Assembly (NCBI GenBank): GCA_013823135.1
Contig: PNLP01000010.1
Location: forward strand, 98,611-162,610
Direction: 5' to 3'
From: Planctomycetaceae bacterium
GTDB lineage: Bacteria > Planctomycetota > Planctomycetia > Gemmatales > Gemmataceae
Length of the DNA: 64,000 bases
Part shown: piece after piece, positions 51,632-60,655 of the stretch
Position numbering within the stretch: the stretch's first letter is position 1
How the letters are laid out: each line of letters opens with the position of its first letter
The notes under the pieces: generated by a model
Told to the model about the DNA's origin: nothing
What the model saw: the letters and a program-made list of their open reading frames with translations, nothing else
Database searches by the model: none
Position numbers and translations under genes: made by a program

Positions 51632-53848
51632 ATGCCAACCACCACGACGCGACCGCTCCCCCCGCAACTGCTTGCTGCCGTCCGCAAGCACTGGGGGTTC
51701 ACGTCGCTTCGACCGCTCCAGGAACAGGCCATCCGCGCGGCGATGGCCGGGCGCGATTCGCTCGTCGTGATGCCCACCGGCGGCGGGAAGTCGCTCTGTT
51801 ACCAGGCACCCGCTGTTGTTCGCGATGGTCTCACAGTCGTCGTTTCGCCGCTCATCGCACTCATGAAAGATCAGGTGGACGGCCTGACGCGAATCGGCGT
51901 TCCCGCCGTTCGGCTCGATAGCACTCTCACCCCCAACGAACGCACGACCACTGCCGAGCGGATTCGCCGGGGCGAGGTGCGTCTCGTGTTCACCTCCCCA
52001 GAACGGCTCGTCAACACCGATGTTTACCAGTTGCTTCGCGACGCCGGGGCGCACACCGTGGCGGTGGACGAAGCCCACTGCGTCAGCCACTGGGGGCACG
52101 ACTTCCGGCCCGAATACCGCCAACTTGCCCGCCTCCGTGATTTTTTCCCCAAAGCCTCCGTTCACGGTTACACCGCCACCGCAACGGACCGCGTGCGCCA
52201 GGACATCGCTCAGCAACTCGGCCTGAACTCACCCGATATCCTCGTCGGCAGCTTCGACCGACCGAACCTGATCTATCGCGTGCTTCCCCGGCTCGACCTC
52301 ATGGCACAGGTGCGTGCGGTGCTCGACCGCCACCCCGGCGATGCGGGGATCATCTACTGCCTGCGTCGCAAGGACGTGGACGACATGACCGCCGCGTTGA
52401 AGGCCGTGGGGTATCGAGCCGTGCCGTACCACGCGGGGATGACCCCCGACGCTCGACGACAAACGCAGGAGGCGTTCGCCGCGGAAGAAGCCGACCTCGT
52501 GGTCGCGACCGTCGCCTTTGGCATGGGAATCGACCGATCGAACGTGCGGTACGTGATCCACGCGGCGATGCCGAAGACGATCGAACACTACCAGCAAGAG
52601 ACGGGGCGTGGCGGGCGCGACGGGCTGCCGTCCGAGTGCGTGCTGCTCTACTCCGGCTCGGATTTCCTGACGCTGAAGGCGATCATCGAGAAGTCGGCCG
52701 AGGAAGCGCAAGCCCCGCCGGAGTTCACCGCAGCGAGCGTGAAGCACCTCGAAGAGATGGCCCGTTACTGCCGGGGAGCCGCGTGCCGCCACAAGTCGCT
52801 CGTGCAGTATTTCGGGCAGCCTTACGAAGTCGAGAACTGCGCCGCGTGCGACGTTTGCCTCGGGGACACGCAGGAGGTTCCCGACGCGATGACGATCGCA
52901 AAGAAGATTCTCTCGTGCGTGGCTCGCGTGAAAGAAGGCTTTGGCACAGCCCATGTCATCGACGTGCTTCGCGGCGCGAAAAGCGAGTCGATCCGTTCCC
53001 GCGGCCACGATGAACTCACGACCTACGGGTTGCTGAAGGAGGTGCCCAAAACCGACCTCCGCGACTGGATTTACCAGCTCATTGGGCAAGGCGTACTCGT
53101 GCAGGCCGGGGACGAATACCCGATCCTGAAGCTGAACGCCGCGTCGTGGGCCGTGATGGCGGGGAAGCACACGGTGCGGCTTATTCAACTGGCTCGAAGC
53201 GAGAAGCGGAGCAAGAACGCAGCGCCTTCACAGCCCGTTTCATTGCCCGTCGGCGCAGACGCGGCACTGTTCGAGTTGCTCCGCACGCTCCGGCGTCAGC
53301 AGGCATCCCAGGCCGGTGTGAAGCCGGAACAGGTCTTCAGCGATACCGTGCTGGCGGAGATGGCCCGCGGCCGCCCGACAACCGTGGACGCGCTGCGTCG
53401 TATCTCGGGTGTGGGCGACTACAGGCTCCAGTCGTTCGGGGCCGCGTTCCTGGAAGCGATCGCGTTCCACTGTCGCCGCACGGGCCTCGCGACGGACGTG
53501 CCGGCACCCAGGACGGTCGCCGCGCCGCGAGCCGCGAGTTCGGGTCCGCCGTCCGCCAAGAAGACGCAGGCGTTCCGCCTCTTCCGTGCCGGCGAATCCG
53601 TGGCCGAGGTGGTGAAGCAAACGGGCCTGACTGCCGCAACGATTAACGGATATCTGGCGGATTTCGTGACCGCGGAGAAACCCGCGTCCATCTTCAACTG
53701 GGTGCCGGAAGACGTGTGCGAACGGGTCGCCGCCGCCGCCGACATCCACGGCACGGCACTCCTCAAGCCCGTGTTCCTGGAGTTGAACGAAGAAGTGAGT
53801 TACGACCACATCCGCGTGGTGTTTGCATTCCTGGCAACACGAGAATAA
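51632..53848 (+). CDS. recQ: ATP-dependent DNA helicase RecQ
   Basis: 738 aa. DEAH helicase core: VMPTGGGKSLCYQAPAVV (Walker A, ~res 48-65), VDEAHCVSHWGHDFRPEY, TATATDRVRQD; helicase C with GIIYCLRRKDVDDM and ETGRGGRDGLPSECVL. RecQ zinc motif C-R-G-A-A-C…ENCAACDVC, then winged-helix RQC region, HRDC-like domain (~res 545-620, FELLRTLRRQQASQAGV) and a C-terminal helix-turn-helix (FRAGESVAEVVKQTGLTAAT, HTH_40 type). 3'-5' unwinding in recombination and repair. ATG 51632 has GAAGGA upstream; an extension to 51509 is not supported. Confidence 0.95.
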   Translation: MPTTTTRPLPPQLLAAVRKHWGFTSLRPLQEQAIRAAMAGRDSLVVMPTGGGKSLCYQAPAVVRDGLTVVVSPLIALMKDQVDGLTRIGVPAVRLDSTLTPNERTTTAERIRRGEVRLVFTSPERLVNTDVYQLLRDAGAHTVAVDEAHCVSHWGHDFRPEYRQLARLRDFFPKASVHGYTATATDRVRQDIAQQLGLNSPDILVGSFDRPNLIYRVLPRLDLMAQVRAVLDRHPGDAGIIYCLRRKDVDDMTAALKAVGYRAVPYHAGMTPDARRQTQEAFAAEEADLVVATVAFGMGIDRSNVRYVIHAAMPKTIEHYQQETGRGGRDGLPSECVLLYSGSDFLTLKAIIEKSAEEAQAPPEFTAASVKHLEEMARYCRGAACRHKSLVQYFGQPYEVENCAACDVCLGDTQEVPDAMTIAKKILSCVARVKEGFGTAHVIDVLRGAKSESIRSRGHDELTTYGLLKEVPKTDLRDWIYQLIGQGVLVQAGDEYPILKLNAASWAVMAGKHTVRLIQLARSEKRSKNAAPSQPVSLPVGADAALFELLRTLRRQQASQAGVKPEQVFSDTVLAEMARGRPTTVDALRRISGVGDYRLQSFGAAFLEAIAFHCRRTGLATDVPAPRTVAAPRAASSGPPSAKKTQAFRLFRAGESVAEVVKQTGLTAATINGYLADFVTAEKPASIFNWVPEDVCERVAAAADIHGTALLKPVFLELNEEVSYDHIRVVFAFLATRE

Positions 53849-53996
53849 CGGCTTCCATTTCTCCGGCTTCTGATACTCGCACCCGCAGCAAGTCCGTGTC
53901 TCAGTCGCTTTCTCAACTTGTTCTGGCATTCGAGAGGGTATAATTCATTTTCCGCGACAACCCCATAACCTCGACGCCTCCAACCGAGGTCCGTCC

Positions 53997-54392
53997 ATGA
54001 CCATCGAGTGCCCGTACTGCAACGCCATCCTCACGCCCAAAGCGCTGAAGCCGGGTAACTACACCCCCAAGTGCCCGAAGTGTTCTCAGCCGTTCGCGCT
54101 GATGGTTCCGGAGGACGACGACGAACCGATCACAGTCGAGCAGATCGACCCAAAGCCGTTACCGAAAACCACGCCTGTGCCGATGCTCAAGCGGTCGGAC
54201 CTCCCACCTGAATCGGATGATGAAGACGAGGAAAACGACGAGGACGAGAGCGATGACACGAAAGATGGCGACGATTCCGAAAACATCGCGGATGACGAGG
54301 AGCCTGCCGAGAAGCCACTCCCCAAAACGCAGCGTTACCCAATGGTAAGGAGAACCAAGCCACCCGAGCCAGCCGAGGATGACGACGAATAA
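53997..54392 (+). CDS. Zinc-ribbon protein with acidic tail
   Basis: 131 aa. An N-terminal zinc ribbon CPYCN…(22 residues)…CPKCS, as found at the N-terminus of MJ0042-type ribbons. The rest is highly acidic and disordered (SDDEDEENDEDESDDTKDGD) with the repeated motif PLPKTxxxPMxxR twice (PLPKTTPVPMLKR and PLPKTQRYPMVRR). No membrane segment. The duplicated PLPKT motif suggests a linear binding site. It is the first gene of the plus-strand cluster that leads to the kinase-FtsK fusion, 104 bases before the WXG100-like gene, but membership in the same operon is not proven. Confidence 0.72.
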   Translation: MTIECPYCNAILTPKALKPGNYTPKCPKCSQPFALMVPEDDDEPITVEQIDPKPLPKTTPVPMLKRSDLPPESDDEDEENDEDESDDTKDGDDSENIADDEEPAEKPLPKTQRYPMVRRTKPPEPAEDDDE

Positions 54393-54496
54393 GCCCGGTT
54401 CTGGCGTGATTCTCGCCAACGTGCACGCTGCGTGGCGGTATTATTTACGGTGCACTCTCCGTCCATCTTCACGTCATCGTTGTTCCGGAGCCCGCC

Positions 54497-54769
54497 ATGT
54501 CTCAGGCGATTGTCGATCCGGCCGAGTTGCGACGGTTCGCCGCGAACCTGAAACGGTTCAATGCCGACCTCCAGGCCGGTATTGCCGGATTGCACGGCCA
54601 ACTTGTCGGGCTTGGCGATTCCTGGCGAGATCAAGAACACGACCGATTCCGCCAGGAATTCGAGGCAACCATGCAGGTGATCGACCGCTTCCTCGAAGTG
54701 GCCGAAGAGCACATCCCGTTCCTGCTCCGCAAGGCCGAACGGATCGAAGAATACCTGTCACAGCGGTAA
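54497..54769 (+). CDS. WXG100-like helical protein (candidate type VII substrate)
   Basis: 90 aa, two long amphipathic helices with a turn at GLGDSWRDQEHDRF: the W and following helix correspond to the WxG position of WXG100/ESAT-6 proteins, though the third residue is not Gly. Length and Gln/Leu heptads (FNADLQAGIAGLHGQLVGL) fit a helical hairpin that dimerises. No signal peptide. It precedes a coiled-coil gene and an FtsK-type ATPase fusion, the usual context of type VII-like secretion. Assignment is by pattern and context, moderate certainty. Confidence 0.68.
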   Translation: MSQAIVDPAELRRFAANLKRFNADLQAGIAGLHGQLVGLGDSWRDQEHDRFRQEFEATMQVIDRFLEVAEEHIPFLLRKAERIEEYLSQR

Positions 54770-54771
54770 TC

Positions 54772-54856
54772 AGTCGAAAGTCGTAAAGTCGAAAGTCGTA
54801 AAGTCACGACTTCTATTGCTTCGACTTTACGACTTTCGACTTTACGACTTTCGACT
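54772..54856. repeat. Perfect 34-base-arm palindrome of AGTCGAAAGTCGTAA words
   Basis: Arms 54772-54805 and 54823-54856 are exact reverse complements; each arm is two copies of a 15-17-base word (AGTCGAAAGTCGTAA). It completely fills the gap between the WXG100-like gene and the coiled-coil gene, starting three bases after a stop and ending seven before the next ATG, so any terminator or RNA-processing effect would act inside the cluster. Confidence 0.8.
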
Positions 54857-54863
54857 GAACAAA

Positions 54864-55421
54864 ATGGAAGCCGACGTTCGATCCATCGACGCGATTCGCG
54901 AGTGGCACGCCGCGCTCGCCACTTACGGCGACACGCTGGGCGAAGCGCTGGCCGGCGTCGAGCTCGAAATTCGCCGTGCGCACGACTGGCTCGGCGAACA
55001 ACTCTCTCGCTGGCAACGGGCCATCCGCGATTACGAAGACGACGTGACCCGCGCCAAGGCCGAGCTTTCGCAGCGGAAGTTCCCCAACTGGGATGGTCGC
55101 GAACCGGACTGCACCGTGCAGGAGAAGAACCTTCGTATGGCGAAGGCACGGCTCGAACACGCCGAAGATCAGGTCGTGAAGTGCCGGCAGTGGCTGAACC
55201 GCTTGCCCAAGTTGGTGGATGAGGTGTACTCGGGCTCGGGCCGCAGGCTCGCGAACTTCGTTGAAGCTGACTTACCCCGGGCGCTCGCAGACCTGAGCCG
55301 CCGCGTTGCGTCGCTGGATAGTTACGCCGGATTGCAAACCGATTACGCCCCCGCACCGTCGGCGGCCCCAGCCGCGCCTCCAACCTCCCCGCCCGCCACA
55401 ACCCCCGAGCAATCGCCATGA
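54864..55421 (+). CDS. Coiled-coil protein with Pro/Ala tail, T7-like cluster
   Basis: 185 aa. Residues ~5-150 are predicted helical with heptads (EIRRAHDWLGEQLSRWQRAI, MAKARLEHAEDQVVKCRQWL), the tail (~res 160-185) is Pro/Ala-rich (PSAAPAAPPTSPPATTPEQ). ATG 54864 is used; the frame continues upstream only through the palindrome. Its stop overlaps the next ATG by 4 bases (ATGA). The length and architecture resemble LXG/WXG-type export partners or structural subunits. No known domain can be named. Confidence 0.7.
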   Translation: MEADVRSIDAIREWHAALATYGDTLGEALAGVELEIRRAHDWLGEQLSRWQRAIRDYEDDVTRAKAELSQRKFPNWDGREPDCTVQEKNLRMAKARLEHAEDQVVKCRQWLNRLPKLVDEVYSGSGRRLANFVEADLPRALADLSRRVASLDSYAGLQTDYAPAPSAAPAAPPTSPPATTPEQSP

Positions 55422-55642
55422 GGTTCGGTACCACGCGAAGCCAGATTTACGATGCCCAGAAGACGGCACGGGCGAGGTGGGAAGCCACGGTTACCGACTG
55501 GGACGACGGCGTGCGTCGCGAACACGGCGAGCGGGTCGTGGACGAACTCGATCGCGCCGTGTCCGACACGTTGCGGGCGATCGACCAACTCGCGACTCTG
55601 TTCGTTCAAATCCGCCAGGAGTGCGAGTATTCTGGAGTCTAG
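55418..55642 (+). CDS. 74-residue helical protein, T7-like cluster
   Basis: 74 aa. One long helical hairpin: TRSQIYDAQKTARARWEATV, DDGVRREHGERVVDELDRAV and DTLRAIDQLATLFVQIRQEC. No signal or membrane segment. It overlaps the coiled-coil gene by 4 bases and stops 44 bases before the kinase-FtsK gene. Size and helicity match small WXG-like partners, but no W-x-G is present. It also overlaps a longer frame of the next gene, so the GTG start of the kinase at 55687 is the more sensible boundary. Confidence 0.68.
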   Translation: MRFGTTRSQIYDAQKTARARWEATVTDWDDGVRREHGERVVDELDRAVSDTLRAIDQLATLFVQIRQECEYSGV

Positions 55643-55686
55643 GCAAGAGCGCCAACGTCACCTCCACCAATCGGCGAGGCGGAACC

Positions 55687-58600
55687 GTGTCGGACGAGAC
55701 GCAGCAACCAGACACCGTTGTTCAGTCGCCGGATGAGATCGCCAGGACGGCTGCCGAGTCGGGCGCGCTGATCCCCGGTCTGGTCGTCCCCGGGTTCGAG
55801 TTGCTCGGAGAACTGAACCGCGGCGGGATGGGGATCGTTTACAAAGCACGCCAGATTGCCCTGAATCGAATCGTCGCCCTGAAGGCCATCAACCCCGACT
55901 CCCTGAACGCCGAGGGGAACCGGGTGCTGTTCGCTTGCGAGGTGCAGGCGACCGCGAGCTTGAACCACCCCAACATCGTCACGGTTTACCACACGGAACT
56001 GGACGGCCCGTTCCCGTATCTAGCGATGGAATACGTTGCGGGCATGGACCTGCAACGCCTCGTGCGATCGGTCGGCCCGCTGCCGATCGAGGAAGCCGTG
56101 GAGTATGTTCGCCAGGCGGCCGACGGGCTCCAACACGCCCACGAGCGCGGGCTCATCCACCGCGACATCAAACCGGCCAACGTGATGGTCACCCCAAGCC
56201 CGCTTCCGGGCGAGGGAAGGGCCGGGAAAGCGACTCGGGTGAAAGTGCTGGATCTGGGGCTGGCGCGGGTCATGGCCCACGACAGTTTGGACGATGGTCA
56301 GCCAACGCGGTTCGTCGGCACCCCCGATTTTGCTTCCCCCGAGCAAGCCGAAGACTCCCGCAAGGTGGACGCTCGATCTGACGTGTTCAGCCTGGGTGGA
56401 ACACTGTACTTTCTGCTCACTGGCGAGGTGCCCTGCCCGGGGAAGACCTTTGCCGAAAAGGTAACTCAGGCACGGACGGAACCGGCCCCCTCGCCGCGAG
56501 CGATCCGCCGGGACGTGCCCCCGGTGCTCGACGCCGTTGTTCGCAAGATGCTCGCCCGCAACCCCGCCGACCGCTACCAATCGGCGGCGGAAGTCGAGGC
56601 CGCTCTCGACGACATTCTCTGGGAGATCGGCGCACCGACTCCGCCCCCAGTTCCCAAACCTTCACCGACCCCCGGCAACCCGGCCGGACTTCGCAAGACG
56701 GAATTCGCCATGTCCGACAACTTTTTCGACCGGGAACGATCCGCCGTGGCGAAACTCACGGAAGCGGTTCGAGTGCGTGCCGCAGCCGAGGCCGAGTTGA
56801 AGGCCGCCTTCGACGCCGCGACCGACAAGGCCGAACGCGAGGTGGCACGGGCCAGGAAGTCCAACGCCAGTGCTCGTCAGAGCGAACTCGGGCGGATCGA
56901 CACCACTCACGCCGAGACGCTCGCGGCGTTGACCAAGAACCACGACGCGGAGCAGTTCGAGAACAACCGCGAGTATCACGAGGGCCGCGGCTCCCTCACG
57001 GAGAAGTTCAAGGCTGCCGAGGCTCGCGCACGCAAGGAATACGACGAGAAACTGTGGTACTACGACTCGCTGCTGGAAGCCGGGGAGAAGGCCGCCAAGG
57101 AACAACTCGACGCGCTCCAGCGAAAGGCCGCGAGCGGTTCCGATCGCGTTGCGACGCTCTGGGACGAAACCGAGTCGTACCTCGCCCGCTGCGGGCTGAA
57201 CCGCCACGCGATCGAGTTCACGAGCGAACTACCGGAACCATCCGACGACGACGCCATCACGCGGATGAACAAGGCGATTCAGGAGGCCGAAACCTCGCTG
57301 GAACAACTCGGGGCGTTGCGTGCGCCACCCTGGTGTGGATTCCGGGGTTTGGTTGCATCCGTGCTCGTAGGAGCGGCTCTGGGCGCGTCGTCGTTCGCGG
57401 CACTCGACCCTGCGACCGCAGCGGGCGTGACGGCTGGTGTCGCGGTGCTGCTCGGAATCGGGTTGTGGTTGCTCATCCGTTCGATGGGACGAAAGTCTAC
57501 GCTCCGGACCGGCGCAGTGCTGGGCGAGCATCTCGCCGACGCCCAGAGAGCGGTTCGACTGCTGAACGACTTCGCCTCGAAGGAATACGTCGCGGAGAAA
57601 TCACGACTGATGGACCGCAATGCCCGCAAACGCAAGGAAACGGACGAGCACTATCTCCCGTCGTTCGAGTTGCAGAAGCAGCAATACGACGCCGAGATGG
57701 AACGCCGCGAGGCCGAGCACGCGAACCAGGCTGCGGCCCTCGAACAACTCATCGCGACACAAACGAAGGTCGAGAACGATAACCACCGCGAACTCCGCGA
57801 GGGGGTGGAACTTCGGCTCGATTCCGAGTTGAAGCGGGTCGAGGAAGTTCACGCCGAACGAATCGCAGCCGCGACCGCCGCACGCGACAACGCCTGGAAT
57901 GCTGCCGCCGCCGCGTGGCGTATAGCCACGGCCGAGGTCGCCGAGAGCTTCACCGCACTCCGGCAGGAAGGGCACGAGCTGTTCCCGGCGTGGGATGAAA
58001 TGGCTCGATCCGACCGGCCACTCGTTACCCGTGTTCCCATGGGCGTGCGGTGCGGCGACTGGCAGGTAGACCTGGGCGCGGTCCCCGATGGCATCTCGTC
58101 CGATCCGCTCCTCGCGCCGCCGACGGAACTGTCCGCACCCGTGCCGGCGTTCCTCCCGTTCCCCGACCGCTGCTCGGTTTTGCTCCGTTCGCGTGACGAG
58201 GGTCGGGCCGTCGCGGTCGGCGCTCTTCAGTCGATGATGCTGCGATTCCTCACGGGTCTGCCGCCGGGGAAGGTGCGGTTCACGATCATCGATCCGGTTG
58301 GCCTCGGTGATAACTTCGCGGCCTTCATGCACCTCGCGGACTACGACGAGAAACTCGTCACGTCGCAAATCTGGACCGAACCCATGCAGATCGAGCAGCG
58401 GTTGGTCGATCTCACGGACCACATCGCAAGCGTGATCCAGAAGTATTTGCGGAACCAGTACAAGACCATCGAGGACTACAACCGTGCGGCCGGCGAGGTA
58501 GCCGAACCATACCGCGTGCTGGTGATCGCGAACTTCCCCGCGGGGTTCACGCCCGACGCGGCGAAGCGACTCATCAGCATCGTGCAAAGCGGCCCGTCGT

Positions 58601-60591
58601 GCGGCGTTTGCGCGCTCCTGAGTGCCGACACGCGGCTCGCGATGCCCCGCGACTTCAACATCGCCGACATCGAAGCTGCGAGTTTCGCCCTCTCGTGGAA
58701 GGAAGGCGCGTTCATTCCGAAAGACCCCGTTCTGGCGACGTTCCCGCTCGTGCTCGACCCTCCGCCCGAGACCGGAGCCGTCACGCAGATCGTGCAGCGA
58801 ATCGGCAAGGCGAGCAAGGACGCGGTGCGTGTTCAGGTGCCGTTCGAGTACATCGCACCGAAGCCGGGCGAGGAGTGGACCGGCAACGCCGCGAAGGGGT
58901 TCGACGTTCCCGTCGGGCGTGCGGGTGCGACTCGCCGACAATCGTTCAGCCTTGGTCGTGGCACCGCACAGCACGCACTCGTCGCGGGCAAGACGGGCTC
59001 GGGTAAATCGACGCTGTTGCACGCACTCATCACGAACCTCGCGCTGACCTACAGCCCCGACGAAGCCGAGTTGTATCTGATCGACTTCAAGGAAGGCGTC
59101 GAGTTCCAGTGGTACGCGACGTATCGGTTGCCGCACGCACGGGTGGTGGCGATCCAGAGCGAACGCGAGTTCGGCCTGAGCGTGCTTCAACGGCTCGACG
59201 GCATTCTCAGGGAGCGCGGCGAGCGGTTCCGCGACTCCGGCGTGAACGATCTCGCGGGTTATCGCGCCGCACACCCCGAACTGAAGACGCCGCGAATTCT
59301 GCTCATCGTGGACGAGTTTCAGGCGTTCTTCACTGAGGACGACAAGGTCGCGCAGGAAGCGGCACTGCTCCTCGACCGGCTCGTGCGACAAGGGCGTGCG
59401 TTCGGCTTGCACGTCGTGCTCGGCTCGCAAACGCTCGGCGGCGCGTACTCGCTCGCACGCAGCACCATCGACCAGATGGCCGTTCGCGTCGCGCTCCAGT
59501 GTTCCGACGCCGACGCGCAGTTGATTCTGAGCAAGGACAACTCCGCGGCCCGCTTGCTCTCGCGACCCGGCGAGGCGATCTACAACGACCAGAACGGCCT
59601 CGTGGAAGGGAACGACCCGTTCCAGGTTGTGTGGCTCTCCGAGGAGAAACGCGAGCAGTTGCTCAGCGAACTCCGCGACCGTGCCGGCGATCGCTGGCCG
59701 CCGCCGCTGGTATTCGCGGGGAACACGTCGGCCGATCTGGCGAACAACCACGTCTTCACGCGGGTGGTGAACGCGCCGGCCGTTTCCAAGGCACCCGCCG
59801 CATGGCTTGGCGAGCCGGTCGCGATCAAAGACCCGACGGCCGCCGTGTTCCGTGCGCTCGGCGGGGCAAACTTGCTCGTGATTGGCCAGAACGAGGAAGC
59901 CGCACGCGGGCTGTTCGCCTCCGCCGTCGTCGGGTTGTCGCCGCAACTGGCAGCGAGCGAGAAAACCTTCACCATCCTCGATGGCACCCCGGACGATTCC
60001 GCGGATGCGGATTACCTCGCGCACCTCGCGACAAAACTTCCCGGCATCGTCGCACCGGCCCGCTCCGGATTGCCGGCCGCGATCGCGGAACTGGCGCTCG
60101 AACTGGACCGCCGCAACAAGGGCGAATCGACCGACCGCACGCCGCGATTCCTGTTCGTGTTCGGCATCCATCGCTTCCGGGAGTTGCGAAAATCGGAGGA
60201 AGATTTCGGCTTCGCCCGCCGCGGTGCCGAGCGTGAACCGACGCCGGCGGAACGGTTCAGCGCAATCCTGCGAGACGGCCCGCCGGTTGGCATTCACATC
60301 ATTGTGTGGTGCGACTCGCTGACGAACCTGAACCGTGCGTTCGAGCGCCCGCAACTCCGCGAGTTCGGGATGCGCGTGCTGTTCCAGATGAGCCCGACCG
60401 ATTCCAGCACCCTGATGGACACGCCCGCCGCGTCGCGCCTCGGCCGCAACCGGGCGTTATTTATGGTGGAAGATCAGGACCGCCCGGAGAAGTTCCGACC
60501 GTACGGCTTACCCTCCGCAGAGTGGCTCGACGGCGTGTGCGACAAGCTGCGTTCGCGAGTCGGGTTGAACCCGGAACCGGCCGCGGTGTAA
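55687..60591 (+). CDS. Ser/Thr kinase-coiled coil-FtsK/SpoIIIE ATPase fusion
   Basis: 1634 aa. (1) Hanks-type kinase, ~res 37-310: NRGGMGIVYKARQ, VALKAI, HRDIKPANVMV, DLGLAR (DLG for DFG), FASPEQAED. (2) Long charged coiled coil, ~res 345-545. (3) Two membrane helices, ~res 552-600. (4) Second coiled coil, ~res 610-770. (5) FtsK/SpoIIIE-like modules: a degenerate one (~res 800-1050), a complete one with Walker A AGKTGSGKSTLLHAL (~res 1100) and Walker B RILLIVDEFQAFF (~res 1205), and a last one without Walker A (~res 1370-1600). The three-module motor resembles EssC/EccC of type VII secretion. GTG 55687 follows GAGGCGG; the frame is open further 5' over other genes. Confidence 0.88.
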   Translation: MSDETQQPDTVVQSPDEIARTAAESGALIPGLVVPGFELLGELNRGGMGIVYKARQIALNRIVALKAINPDSLNAEGNRVLFACEVQATASLNHPNIVTVYHTELDGPFPYLAMEYVAGMDLQRLVRSVGPLPIEEAVEYVRQAADGLQHAHERGLIHRDIKPANVMVTPSPLPGEGRAGKATRVKVLDLGLARVMAHDSLDDGQPTRFVGTPDFASPEQAEDSRKVDARSDVFSLGGTLYFLLTGEVPCPGKTFAEKVTQARTEPAPSPRAIRRDVPPVLDAVVRKMLARNPADRYQSAAEVEAALDDILWEIGAPTPPPVPKPSPTPGNPAGLRKTEFAMSDNFFDRERSAVAKLTEAVRVRAAAEAELKAAFDAATDKAEREVARARKSNASARQSELGRIDTTHAETLAALTKNHDAEQFENNREYHEGRGSLTEKFKAAEARARKEYDEKLWYYDSLLEAGEKAAKEQLDALQRKAASGSDRVATLWDETESYLARCGLNRHAIEFTSELPEPSDDDAITRMNKAIQEAETSLEQLGALRAPPWCGFRGLVASVLVGAALGASSFAALDPATAAGVTAGVAVLLGIGLWLLIRSMGRKSTLRTGAVLGEHLADAQRAVRLLNDFASKEYVAEKSRLMDRNARKRKETDEHYLPSFELQKQQYDAEMERREAEHANQAAALEQLIATQTKVENDNHRELREGVELRLDSELKRVEEVHAERIAAATAARDNAWNAAAAAWRIATAEVAESFTALRQEGHELFPAWDEMARSDRPLVTRVPMGVRCGDWQVDLGAVPDGISSDPLLAPPTELSAPVPAFLPFPDRCSVLLRSRDEGRAVAVGALQSMMLRFLTGLPPGKVRFTIIDPVGLGDNFAAFMHLADYDEKLVTSQIWTEPMQIEQRLVDLTDHIASVIQKYLRNQYKTIEDYNRAAGEVAEPYRVLVIANFPAGFTPDAAKRLISIVQSGPSCGVCALLSADTRLAMPRDFNIADIEAASFALSWKEGAFIPKDPVLATFPLVLDPPPETGAVTQIVQRIGKASKDAVRVQVPFEYIAPKPGEEWTGNAAKGFDVPVGRAGATRRQSFSLGRGTAQHALVAGKTGSGKSTLLHALITNLALTYSPDEAELYLIDFKEGVEFQWYATYRLPHARVVAIQSEREFGLSVLQRLDGILRERGERFRDSGVNDLAGYRAAHPELKTPRILLIVDEFQAFFTEDDKVAQEAALLLDRLVRQGRAFGLHVVLGSQTLGGAYSLARSTIDQMAVRVALQCSDADAQLILSKDNSAARLLSRPGEAIYNDQNGLVEGNDPFQVVWLSEEKREQLLSELRDRAGDRWPPPLVFAGNTSADLANNHVFTRVVNAPAVSKAPAAWLGEPVAIKDPTAAVFRALGGANLLVIGQNEEAARGLFASAVVGLSPQLAASEKTFTILDGTPDDSADADYLAHLATKLPGIVAPARSGLPAAIAELALELDRRNKGESTDRTPRFLFVFGIHRFRELRKSEEDFGFARRGAEREPTPAERFSAILRDGPPVGIHIIVWCDSLTNLNRAFERPQLREFGMRVLFQMSPTDSSTLMDTPAASRLGRNRALFMVEDQDRPEKFRPYGLPSAEWLDGVCDKLRSRVGLNPEPAAV

Positions 60592-60655
60592 GGTGTGCGG
60601 CGAGCGGTAGGCATGAGCGTCGAAGGCGTTGGCCCCAAGTGAACTGCCCACGACC

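Noticed and set aside
54772..54856. CRISPR-like array
   Set aside because: The repeated words form a single palindrome with adjoining copies and no spacers of constant length, so it is not a CRISPR array.
57601..60354. 917-codon open frame antisense to the kinase-FtsK gene
   Set aside because: No motifs, Arg/His/Glu-rich shadow composition, and the sense strand encodes Walker A/B-containing ATPase modules.
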